Made by a program: the position numbers and the translations under genes. Below the pieces are notes generated by a model. It searched no databases and was not told the DNA's origin. It saw only the letters and a list, made by a program, of their open reading frames with translations. Source: Methanomassiliicoccales archaeon PtaB.Bin134 (lineage in GTDB: Archaea; Thermoplasmatota; Thermoplasmata; Methanomassiliicoccales; UBA472). From it: a stretch of 6,029 bases of DNA. This document shows positions 1 to 5,312 of this stretch, piece after piece (positions within the stretch are counted from its first letter, which is position 1; the number at the start of each line of letters is the position of its first letter). Where the stretch lies: the NCBI GenBank assembly GCA_002067045.1, contig MVPZ01000200.1, positions 1 to 6,029 on the forward strand, given 5' to 3'.

Positions 1-257
1 TGGAGATGAGCGACGAGAAGGGGCAGGACGACAAGATCCTGACCGTGGCCTGCGGCGACCCCCGCAACAACCAGTACCTGGAGCTGGAGGATGTCCCCCA
101 GCACCTGCTTGACGAGATATCGGAGTTCTTCAAGACCTACAAGCGGCTGGAGGAGAAGAAGGGGACCAACGTCATCGGATGGCAGGGCCGGGCTCGGGCC
201 ACCGAGATAGTGTCCGACTCCCTCACCGTGTTCCGGAACAAGTTCGGGTACAAGTGA
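1..257 (+). CDS. ppa: Inorganic pyrophosphatase (class A), C-terminal part, 5' end outside window
   Basis: This is the last ~84 codons of a soluble family I inorganic pyrophosphatase, which hydrolyses PPi to two phosphates in the cytosol and pulls biosynthetic reactions forward. The reading frame is open to the left edge (codons in phase from base 3), so the ATG at base 6 is an internal methionine. The family is usually about 170-180 residues, so roughly half is missing. Counting from that Met, the DEKGQDDK segment (residues 3-10) matches the E. coli DEAGEDAK segment. D3, D8 and K10 correspond to the metal- and phosphate-binding Asp97, Asp102 and Lys104. The FFKTYKRLE segment (41-49) supplies the Tyr-Lys pair (Y45, K46) equivalent to Tyr141-Lys142. 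The GW of VIGWQGR is the usual C-terminal core landmark. All catalytic residues expected in this half are present, so the enzyme is probably active. Its stop lies two bases from the stop of the facing DUF2117 gene. Alignments are from memory of the family. Confidence 0.93.
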   Translation, partial: EMSDEKGQDDKILTVACGDPRNNQYLELEDVPQHLLDEISEFFKTYKRLEEKKGTNVIGWQGRARATEIVSDSLTVFRNKFGYK

Positions 258-259
258 CC

Positions 260-1324
260 TCAGAAACGCCTTTCCCATAGCAGCCTATCGCCGCAGGCGG
301 CGCGCACCCGCCCAGCCATCTCTTCTATTCCTGACCGCAGCTCGACCCGATGGCCCCCCTGAAAATGCTCCGCGGCTATCATTGCCCCTACCAGGTCGTC
401 GTTGCCGGGAAGAAGCCTGAACACGTAGGAGCCGGGATACAATATATCATCGCTGGAGATCCCGTCCTCATCCCCGTCGGTTATGGCTATGACCGGAACG
501 CCCAGGCGGTACAGCAGTGCGGCGGCGATCTTGCTGGTGTCGTCCCCCACGGTCACCACGTACGCCGCATCCCGGCAGCGGTACACCGCCTCCTCGGCGC
601 AATGGTCAATGAGGCACGCCACCACTCCCTTCGAACGCAGGCAGCGCGGCGTGGCCCTGGTCCTGCGCACCTGGCCGGAGCGGATGATGGCCGATGGCAG
701 ATCGAAGCGGCCCAGCCTCTGGACCCCGGTGGGCTTCAGCTCGATGCCCTCGACTTGCAGCTCCCCCGCGGGACCTTGACAGATTAGCACCTCCTCCCTG
801 GTGGCCCGGCCGATCACATGGCCGTCGATCCAGATGTTCTCCCCGGGAACTACCCCGCTCAGCCTGCGGCCATGATCGGCGGGGAGCGTGGGCTCGCCCC
901 TCAGGTCCAGGACCTCGTTGCCGAAAAGGGCCGGAACGCCGGCCAGGGAGGTGTCCTCCCCAGACCAGATGACGGTCAGCCCGTCGTCCACCTGCACCAC
1001 GGGGATCGACGTCCTAGGTACCCTGGACATGACCAGGCGGCCGAACGCCAGCGCGGAGACGCGACCCTTGCCGTGATTGACCAGCAGGACGAGGTCCGAA
1101 CCTTGCAGGGCCCGGGTTATGGCCATGGAGGGCAGCTCCCGGTCACCGATGGATATCGTTCCCTCGAGGCCGGCGTCGATGACCGCGGCCACTGCCGTGG
1201 CCCCTCCCACCCTGGCCTGGACATGGCCAAGGCTGGAGGCCGCCTCCATGACCCTGAGTGCCAGGCCACTGTCCACGGCCTCCGGGCCGTGCACGATGAC
1301 CGATATCTCCTTCCTGGTCTTCAT
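260..1324 (-). CDS. DUF2117-like conserved archaeal protein of unknown function
   Basis: This is a 354-residue soluble protein with no signal peptide or membrane segment. I assign it to the DUF2117 family (COG4018-like), found mainly in methanogens and of unknown function. The assignment rests on remembered pattern: an N-terminal VHGPE (residues 11-15), then a region with NHGKGR (83-88), and a C-terminal alpha/beta domain with GDDTS (260-264) followed by VPVIAITDGDEDG (277-288). The acidic ITDGDEDG strand end could bind a metal or nucleotide, but this is inference. Cysteines cluster at 228, 237, 242 and 250, which might bind metal; I cannot tell whether they are conserved. The start at 1324 fits an AT-rich box (1349-1356) centred about 29 bases upstream, as expected for a leaderless archaeal mRNA. 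The ferritin-like gene ends 45 bases upstream on the same strand, so read-through cotranscription is also possible. The gene converges on the pyrophosphatase gene with two bases between stop codons. Confidence 0.7.
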   Translation of the reverse strand: MKTRKEISVIVHGPEAVDSGLALRVMEAASSLGHVQARVGGATAVAAVIDAGLEGTISIGDRELPSMAITRALQGSDLVLLVNHGKGRVSALAFGRLVMSRVPRTSIPVVQVDDGLTVIWSGEDTSLAGVPALFGNEVLDLRGEPTLPADHGRRLSGVVPGENIWIDGHVIGRATREEVLICQGPAGELQVEGIELKPTGVQRLGRFDLPSAIIRSGQVRRTRATPRCLRSKGVVACLIDHCAEEAVYRCRDAAYVVTVGDDTSKIAAALLYRLGVPVIAITDGDEDGISSDDILYPGSYVFRLLPGNDDLVGAMIAAEHFQGGHRVELRSGIEEMAGRVRAACGDRLLWERRF

Positions 1325-1348
1325 CCGACCGAATGAACGACGGCGGCC

Positions 1349-1356
1349 TATCTAAT
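1349..1356 (-). promoter_or_regulatory. TATA-like box for the DUF2117 gene
   Basis: On the minus strand this reads ATTAGATA, an AT-rich island in GC-rich DNA, centred about 29 bases before the ATG at 1324. That is the distance expected between an archaeal TATA box and a leaderless start. No strong Shine-Dalgarno sequence precedes the ATG. It suggests a promoter of its own inside the short gap after the ferritin-like gene, but this is positional inference only. Confidence 0.4.
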
Positions 1357-1369
1357 GATTGCCCAGGTA

Positions 1370-1651
1370 TCAGCCCAGCTCTTCCTCTACCTCTTTCTTG
1401 CCTTCCTCGAGCTCCTCCTCCTGCTCGGGGTCCAGGAGCAGCAGCAACGCCTGGAACTCGCCCACGTGGGTCTTCTCCTCCTTGGCCACGTCCAGGAGGA
1501 TGTGCCTTATCTTGTGGTCCCCGGTCATGGCCGCCAGCTGCTCGTAGAGGTTGATGGCGTCCAGTTCGGCGATGATCGCCGCGCGCAGTATCTCGCGGTC
1601 CATGTGGTCCGCCTTTACGTTGGCCAGGTCTATTGGTATCTTCGACAGCAT
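1370..1651 (-). CDS. Encapsulated-ferritin-like (EncFtn/rubrerythrin-type) iron-binding protein, standalone
   Basis: This is a 93-residue, nearly all-helical protein that closely resembles the N-terminal ferritin-like domain of the Pyrococcus furiosus encapsulin fusion, which shares the AIIAELDAINLYEQ helix and the EEK-HVGEF helix. EncFtn proteins form half-ferritin subunits whose ferroxidase site assembles only between two monomers and oxidises Fe(II). Here the expected ligands are E29, Y36, E59 and H62. Their spacing (7, 23 and 3 residues) equals that of Glu32, Tyr39, Glu62 and His65 in Rhodospirillum rubrum EncFtn. I chose the start at 1651 (MLSKIPIDLAN) because the P. furiosus protein begins at the same point (MLS) and an upstream TATA-like stretch fits it. 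An in-frame ATG at 1687 would add 12 unmatched residues. The protein stops after an acidic tail (about 76-92). No shell domain is fused, no encapsulin gene lies in the window, and I see no recognisable encapsulation peptide. A role in iron oxidation or storage, or peroxide handling, is inferred. Confidence 0.88.
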   Translation of the reverse strand: MLSKIPIDLANVKADHMDREILRAAIIAELDAINLYEQLAAMTGDHKIRHILLDVAKEEKTHVGEFQALLLLLDPEQEEELEEGKKEVEEELG

Positions 1652-1680
1652 GGTATCTGAAGGATGAAAAGGCCGCTTTG

Positions 1681-1692
1681 GGAACATAAGTC
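1681..1692 (-). promoter_or_regulatory. Possible TATA-like box for the ferritin-like gene
   Basis: The minus strand reads GACTTATGTTCC around here, centred about 36 bases before the chosen ATG at 1651. That would give a transcript with a leader of about 9-10 bases. It lies inside the alternative N-terminal extension from the ATG at 1687, which argues against that upstream start. The match to an archaeal TATA box is weak. Confidence 0.28.
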
Positions 1693-1738
1693 TGTTGGAG
1701 ACATCATCCGAGACCCGGGAGAGACCGAGGCAGCAAGC

Positions 1739-1747
1739 GATATAACC
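1739..1747 (+). promoter_or_regulatory. TATA box with purine-rich BRE for the zinc-ribbon membrane protein gene
   Basis: GATATAACC lies in strongly GC-rich DNA, and the TATAAC core is centred about 28 bases before the ATG at 1771. It is preceded by CAGCAAGC, which resembles a TFB-recognition (BRE) element. The spacing predicts transcription starting at or next to the ATG, a leaderless mRNA. This is the best-looking promoter in the window and it also supports the choice of start for the downstream gene. Confidence 0.55.
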
Positions 1748-1770
1748 GGACGCGTCGATGCCTGAGGGTC

Positions 1771-2154
1771 ATGGCCGGCATATTGGACCGAGAGGAGGGG
1801 GGACCGGACCGCCTGATGCGGGTGGACCCTGTACCGGAGGCGATGGAGAAGGAGGCCCCCACCCCGGTGGCCGCGGTGGTGCTCCTGAGCGTGGGAGGAA
1901 TGCTCATGTTCATGGGCCTGTTCTTCCTGCTCATCGCCAGCATAGCCCTGGGGGGCTTTCTGGTCCCCGCCCTGGCCATCATGGCCTTGGCTGGGCTGAT
2001 GATGCTCGCCGGCTGGAAGATCTGGAGGGACCGCCGGGCCGCTCACCATGAGATGCAGAGGCAGGAGCGGGACCGCCTGCTGTGCGATTACTGCGGGGGG
2101 ATGAACGCGGAGGGGGACCTGAAGTGCCGCTTCTGCGGCGCCCCGTTGCGCTGA
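1771..2154 (+). CDS. Small membrane protein with two helices and a C-terminal zinc ribbon, function unknown
   Basis: This 127-residue protein belongs to no family I can name. Residues 1-30 are polar and acidic. Two hydrophobic stretches follow, at about 32-58 and 61-84, separated by a GG turn, and likely form a transmembrane hairpin. A basic, charged segment (85-102, with RDRRAAHHEMQRQERDR) would sit on the cytoplasmic face. The C-terminus is a compact zinc ribbon: C105-x2-C108, ten residues, C119-x2-C122, the second pair in the form CRFCGAPL. Such double-CxxC ribbons are common on archaeal membrane proteins and usually serve as structural or interaction modules. The start is supported by a TATA box 28 bases upstream. 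An in-frame Met at residue 16 is possible but less well placed. The gene is monocistronic here, diverges from the ferritin-like gene, and its stop codon directly abuts the stop of the NifX-like gene. No function can be assigned. Confidence 0.8.
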   Translation: MAGILDREEGGPDRLMRVDPVPEAMEKEAPTPVAAVVLLSVGGMLMFMGLFFLLIASIALGGFLVPALAIMALAGLMMLAGWKIWRDRRAAHHEMQRQERDRLLCDYCGGMNAEGDLKCRFCGAPLR

Positions 2155-2556
2155 TCAGATGCCCAGGTAGCCGGTGTAGGTGGCCTTCTTGCACACCGGC
2201 AACTTGCCCTGCATGCATTTGTCAAGAACGTCGGACACCTTTCCCTCGCAGCCGGCATGGACCTTTATGCCCGCGGCCTCCAGCTGCTTCAGGGCGCGGG
2301 GCCCAATGGTACCGGTGATAACTATGTCCAGCCCCTCCTTGGCCAGCTCCGCGGCGGTCTTGATGCCGGATTCGCTGCCCCGCTTCTTGACCGAGTTCTC
2401 CACGCTGTGGTGGTTCTTGGGGTCGCCCTCGAAGATGATGAAGTATGAACTGCGGGCGATGGGCGCTATCTCACCGTCGAGATCTTTTCCTCTGGATGTG
2501 ACCGCCATGCGGCATGGCCTTTCCCCGGCGTGAGAGGTGGATTTCTTACCTGCCAT
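2155..2556 (-). CDS. NifX/NifB-like dinitrogenase iron-molybdenum cofactor-binding family protein
   Basis: This 133-residue protein has the small RNase H-like Nitro_FeMo-Co fold (PF02579), the domain shared by NifX, NafY, the NifB C-terminus and archaeal MTH1175-like proteins. Visible features are the first strand AVTSRGKDLDGEI (about 18-30), the SYFIIFEGD strand (37-45), a helix GIKTAAELAKEGLDIVITG (64-82), IGPRALKQLEAAGIKVH (84-100), and the terminal VSDVLDKCMQGKL helix (107-119). Nitrogenase-associated members bind Fe-S or FeMo-co clusters, but many archaeal homologues occur without nif genes and have no settled role; no nif gene is visible here. Cysteines at 15, 103, 114 and 122 are possible ligands. 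The usual FGR-type motif after the first strand is replaced by IARSS. The start is uncertain: the family normally begins near the internal Met17 (base 2508), but that would clip the first strand by about two residues, so I kept the longer form. The gene diverges from the ABC operon. Confidence 0.82.
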   Translation of the reverse strand: MAGKKSTSHAGERPCRMAVTSRGKDLDGEIAPIARSSYFIIFEGDPKNHHSVENSVKKRGSESGIKTAAELAKEGLDIVITGTIGPRALKQLEAAGIKVHAGCEGKVSDVLDKCMQGKLPVCKKATYTGYLGI

Positions 2557-2645
2557 CTTTTAACACCGGGAAGAAAGTAGGCATCCGCCAATATCATCCT
2601 TTCGAACGGACCGCCGTGAATGTGGAAGGTTCTCCGGGAACGTAG

Positions 2646-2670
2646 ATGCCATGCCAAGGCATGCCAGGCA
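2646..2670. repeat. ATGCC repeat cluster with a 14-base palindrome, candidate operator
   Basis: ATGCC occurs at 2646-2650, 2651-2655 and 2661-2665. The stretch 2650-2663 (CATGCCAAGGCATG) is an inverted repeat with perfect 6-base arms around an AA centre, followed by another GGCA at 2667-2670. It lies about 30 bases upstream of the TATA-like box of the ABC operon, a position suited to an activator or repressor site. No regulator can be named, and a 6-base-arm palindrome can occur by chance. Confidence 0.4.
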
Positions 2671-2690
2671 CTTTCAATGCGAGATCAGCA

Positions 2691-2705
2691 AAGGTTATCT
2701 AATCC
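2691..2705 (+). promoter_or_regulatory. BRE/TATA-like promoter of the ABC operon
   Basis: AAGGTTATCTAATCC contains the AT-rich TTATCTAA core at 2695-2702, preceded by the purine-rich GATCAGCAAAGG. With the usual 25-27 base spacing, transcription would start near 2724-2727, just before the ATG at 2732. This favours 2732 over the upstream in-frame ATGs at 2651 and 2720, which would lie before the predicted transcript start. It is inferred from position and composition. Confidence 0.45.
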
Positions 2706-2731
2706 CATTGAATCCCGAGATGGGGATAAGA

Positions 2732-3718
2732 ATGGCCGATGGGGAAGAGATAGTCATCGACGTGAGGGGGCTGGTCCGGAAGTACCAGAGCAACAGCGGC
2801 CTCCTTCACCAGAAAAAGAAGGTCACCGTGGCCGTGGACCACATCGACCTGCAGGTCCGCAGGGGCGAGCTCTTCGGCCTTCTGGGCCCCAACGGCGCGG
2901 GCAAGACCACCACCATAAAGGTGCTCACCACCCTGCTGCTACCCACCGAGGGCAGCGTCAGCATACTCGGGTATGACGTGGTCAAGCAGTCTATGGAGGT
3001 TCGGAAGCGCATCGGCCTGATACTTGGAGGCGAGCGCGGACTGTACTACCGCATCACCGCCCGCCAGAACCTGCGCTACTTCGCGGACATCTACGGAGTT
3101 CCGCTGTCCATCAGGGACAAGAGGATCGAGGAGGTGCTGGAGAAGGTGAACCTCCTGGGCAAGGCCGACACTAGGGTGGAGGACTACTCGAGGGGGATGA
3201 AGCAGCGCCTGCACATAGCCAAGGGCATCATCCACGACCCCGAGCTCATATTCATGGACGAGCTGACCATTGGCCTGGACCCGGAGGCCGCCCGGGACGC
3301 CCGGGAGATGACCAAGGACCTGATCGGGGAGGGCAAGACCATTCTGCTCACCACCCATTACATGTACGAGGCCGACGAGCTCTGCGACCGGATAGGGGTG
3401 ATCGCACGCGGGAAGATCGTGGCCCTGGACACCCCCAGGGGGCTGAAGTCCCTGGTCAAGGACACCTCGGTCATCGAGGTGGAGGGCTTCGGGATCACCG
3501 ACAAGGACCAGGAATCGCTCAAGGCCCTGGATGGAGTGAGGACGGTCACCGCCAACATGTGCGAGGACAAGCAGACCCTGCGGGTGCAGGTGAGGGACCC
3601 GGTGGCCGTGCTGCCCAGGGTGACCCACCTCCTGGAGGACCGCAAGGTCATAGGCATGAAGGTGAAGGAGCCCACCCTGGAGGACGCCTACCTGTGGCTG
3701 GTGAGGGAAGATGCCTAA
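2732..3718 (+). CDS. ABC-2 type transporter ATP-binding protein (DrrA/NatA-like)
   Basis: This 328-residue cytoplasmic ATPase would power the exporter made by the next two genes. Numbered from the ATG at 2732 (MADGEEIVIDV), it has Walker A GPNGAGKTT at 52-60, signature YSRGMKQR at 152-159 (the DrrA-type variant of LSGGQ), Walker B LIFMDE at 172-177, D-loop GLDP at 181-184 and H-loop His209 in TTHYMYEADE. A C-terminal domain of about 80 residues ends in EPTLEDAYLWLV, typical of DrrA-type ATPases with an appended regulatory domain. Oddities are the Q-loop region, which reads GGERG (99-103) with no glutamine, and the usual DEPT after Walker B, which reads DELT. An insertion (HQKKK, about 26-30) follows the first strand. 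I chose the 2732 start because the domain begins there and the promoter position fits; the longer frame from 2651 adds 27 residues unlike the family, and the ATG at 2720 adds only four. The 3' end overlaps permease 1 by 8 bases. The substrate is unknown. Confidence 0.93.
   Translation: MADGEEIVIDVRGLVRKYQSNSGLLHQKKKVTVAVDHIDLQVRRGELFGLLGPNGAGKTTTIKVLTTLLLPTEGSVSILGYDVVKQSMEVRKRIGLILGGERGLYYRITARQNLRYFADIYGVPLSIRDKRIEEVLEKVNLLGKADTRVEDYSRGMKQRLHIAKGIIHDPELIFMDELTIGLDPEAARDAREMTKDLIGEGKTILLTTHYMYEADELCDRIGVIARGKIVALDTPRGLKSLVKDTSVIEVEGFGITDKDQESLKALDGVRTVTANMCEDKQTLRVQVRDPVAVLPRVTHLLEDRKVIGMKVKEPTLEDAYLWLVREDA
3700..3706 (+). promoter_or_regulatory. Shine-Dalgarno sequence for permease 1
   Basis: GGTGAGG lies four bases before the ATG at 3711, inside the end of the ATPase gene. 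It partly matches the archaeal GGAGGTGA consensus. Together with the 8-base gene overlap it points to translational coupling, in contrast to the apparently leaderless or near-leaderless first genes. Confidence 0.45.
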
Positions 3719-4499
3719 GCTCCGGGCCCTGTACGCCTCCATACGCCATCAGGCCTACATGTTCATCGCCGAGCCCCAGTGGATCATCCCGAACATCGTG
3801 GCCCCCTTCGTGCTGGCCATGGTGGTGCTCATGCTCTATCGGGAGCCGAGCCCGGAGGCCCTGCTGTACGCCGTGCTGGGCGGAGGCATGATGGGCATGT
3901 GGGGCAACACCCTCTACGCCTCCGGATTCTCCATACAGTCGGACCGCTGGTGGGGGACCGTGGATGCCATCTTCGCCGCCCCCAGCCCCCTCATCTGGAT
4001 TATCGGGGGGAGGACCATCTGGAACGCCTTCATCGGTATCGTCAACGGGCTGTTCGTGCTGGTGGTGGCCATGCTGGTGTTCGACATGCCCCTGCAGGTG
4101 CACGACCTTCCCCTGTTCCTGCTGGCCTTCGCCCTGACCCTGCTGTCCCTGGCGGCCCTGGGCATGCTGTTCAGCGCCGCCTTCGTGCTCACCCGTTCGG
4201 CCCAGATCCTGACCAACGGCCTGGAGTACCCCATATACGTGGGCACAGGCAGCATGTTCCCCATCGCCCTGCTGCCCTACTGGACCAACCCGCTATCCCT
4301 GAGTCTGGCGCCCACCTGGGGCATAGACGCAATAAGGCACGCGGCCCTGGGGACCTACGAGCACGCATTCACCACCGGATACTGGGGGTCCATCCTGGCC
4401 ATGGTCGGCCTGGCCCTGCTCTATCTGACCGTGTCAATATGGCTCTACAAGGCGGTGGACCACCGGGCCAGGAAGACCGCGAACCTGATGAGGTACTGA
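3711..4499 (+). CDS. ABC-2 type transporter permease, subunit 1
   Basis: This is a 262-residue integral membrane protein of the ABC-2 (DrrB/NodJ-like) permease family. It has about six predicted membrane helices (roughly 24-42, 50-70, 104-124, 134-160, 171-190 and 226-247). A short N-terminal amphipathic segment (1-22) would contact the ATPase, and a basic C-terminus (HRARK) would be cytoplasmic. The family's cytoplasmic coupling motif, usually E-R..GT.E.L..SP, appears here as DRWWGTVDAIFAAPSP (78-93). It lacks the usual glutamate-rich lead-in but keeps the GT and SP landmarks. A late helix with LPYWTNPLSLSLAPTWGIDAIR corresponds to the conserved P-x2-W/Y...NP region of ABC-2 permeases. It overlaps the ATPase gene by 8 bases, is followed by permease 2 after one base, and is probably one half of a heterodimer. 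Export of a drug, lipid, polysaccharide or peptide are all possible; the sequence does not decide. Confidence 0.9.
   Translation: MPKLRALYASIRHQAYMFIAEPQWIIPNIVAPFVLAMVVLMLYREPSPEALLYAVLGGGMMGMWGNTLYASGFSIQSDRWWGTVDAIFAAPSPLIWIIGGRTIWNAFIGIVNGLFVLVVAMLVFDMPLQVHDLPLFLLAFALTLLSLAALGMLFSAAFVLTRSAQILTNGLEYPIYVGTGSMFPIALLPYWTNPLSLSLAPTWGIDAIRHAALGTYEHAFTTGYWGSILAMVGLALLYLTVSIWLYKAVDHRARKTANLMRY
4489..4494 (+). promoter_or_regulatory. Shine-Dalgarno sequence for permease 2
   Basis: TGAGGT, containing the GAGGT core of the archaeal anti-Shine-Dalgarno match, ends six bases before the ATG at 4501. It overlaps the last codons of permease 1, whose stop lies one base before that ATG. This fits coupled translation within the operon. 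Confidence 0.45.
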
Positions 4500-4500
4500 G

Positions 4501-5307
4501 ATGACCGAATACTCCAACAATCCCCTGCGCGTGTTCTGGAGCTCGGCCGTGCTGGCCATGCGGGCGCTGTTCTCCTGGCTGAACCCAGCCATGTGGCTGA
4601 CCCAGCTGCTGTTCATGTCCCTGTTCCAGATAGCCTTCTTCGTGTACGTGGCCACCTTCGTGAACAACTCGGAGGTGACCGTGGAGTACGTGGCCATAGG
4701 GAACGCGCTCCAATCCCTGGCCATAGTAAGCGTGTTCGCGGTGTGCAACATCACCGGGGAGGAGAAGAACCAGGGCACCATCGAGAACCTGCTTGTGTCC
4801 CCGGCCAACCGCTTCTCGGTCTTCGTTGGAAGGGCCATGTTCCAGGTGGTGAACGGGCTGGCCACGGTGGTCATCGCCTTCTTCTACGCTGCGGTGATAT
4901 TCAACGTGGACTTCTCCAACGCCAACATGCTGGGGCTGGGGCTGGTGATCATAATAACCACCTTCGCCATGACCGGCTTCGGCCTCATGCTCAGCTCCTT
5001 GGGTCTGTTCCTGAGGACCTCCATGATCATCGCCAACATCTTCCTGTTCATCGGGCTGCTGGTGTGCGGGGTGAACTTCCCGGTGTCCTACCTTCCGTGG
5101 TTCCTGCAGCCCCTGTCGTACGCCATACCCATGACCTATGGCACCGACGCGGCCAGGATGGCCGTGGCCGGGGCCTCGCTGGGGGAGATGTCCGAGCTGC
5201 TGATGCAGGAGATGCTGGTGGGGGTGGTGGTGGTCATCGTCGGCTACGCGATGTTCCGCCTGTTCGAGCGCCTGGCCAGGAGCAAGGGGACCCTGGACCG
5301 GTTCTAG
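4501..5307 (+). CDS. ABC-2 type transporter permease, subunit 2
   Basis: This is a 268-residue membrane protein with about six helices (roughly 30-52, 62-82, 111-134, 144-170, 173-197 and 234-254), the standard ABC-2 layout. The cytoplasmic loop after helix 2 carries the canonical coupling motif GEEKNQGTIENLLVSPANR (86-104), with the conserved E, GT and SP. The NFPVSYLPWFLQPLSYAIPMTYG segment (192-214) is the typical late-family signature P-x-W-x5-PL-x-Y/P-x2-Y. It aligns in outline with permease 1: GTIENLLVSP matches GTVDAIFAAP. The two are therefore diverged paralogues and probably form a heterodimeric transmembrane domain with two copies of the ATPase. A basic C-terminal tail (LARSKGTLDRF) is cytoplasmic. 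It is the last gene of the operon; its stop lies five bases from the stop of the facing histidine kinase. Confidence 0.92.
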   Translation: MTEYSNNPLRVFWSSAVLAMRALFSWLNPAMWLTQLLFMSLFQIAFFVYVATFVNNSEVTVEYVAIGNALQSLAIVSVFAVCNITGEEKNQGTIENLLVSPANRFSVFVGRAMFQVVNGLATVVIAFFYAAVIFNVDFSNANMLGLGLVIIITTFAMTGFGLMLSSLGLFLRTSMIIANIFLFIGLLVCGVNFPVSYLPWFLQPLSYAIPMTYGTDAARMAVAGASLGEMSELLMQEMLVGVVVVIVGYAMFRLFERLARSKGTLDRF

Positions 5308-5312
5308 GCTGG

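Larger units (their letters stand above)
2557..2731. other. Divergent intergenic region between the NifX-like gene and the ABC operon
   Basis: This 175-base region sits between two divergent starts and therefore should hold both promoters. For the ABC operon it contains a palindrome and a TATA-like box, listed separately. For the NifX-like gene no single promoter stands out. The minus strand reads TGTTAAAAGATGG across 2553-2565, which could be a TATA element for the shorter start at 2508. CCTACTTTCTT (about 2571-2581) and GATGATATTGG (about 2588-2598) are weak alternatives for the longer start. I see no RNA gene or additional small coding region. Confidence 0.5.

Noticed and set aside
818..1336. 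172-codon plus-strand open frame opposite the DUF2117 gene
   Set aside because: Its composition is biased (G, R, H, P) and there is no motif; the minus strand carries a coherent alpha/beta protein.
1652..1687. 12-residue extension of the ferritin-like protein from the ATG at 1687
   Set aside because: The homologous archaeal encapsulin domain begins at the Met at 1651, and the extension overlaps the only TATA-like stretch for the gene.
2651..2731. N-terminal 27-residue extension of the ABC ATPase from the ATG at 2651
   Set aside because: The residues do not resemble the family, the ATG lies inside the palindrome, and it would be upstream of the transcript start predicted from the TATA-like box at 2695-2702.
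2939..3742. 267-codon minus-strand open frame opposite the ABC ATPase
   Set aside because: It is an antisense shadow rich in H, G, L and V with no recognisable domain; the opposite strand encodes a complete ATPase with all core motifs.
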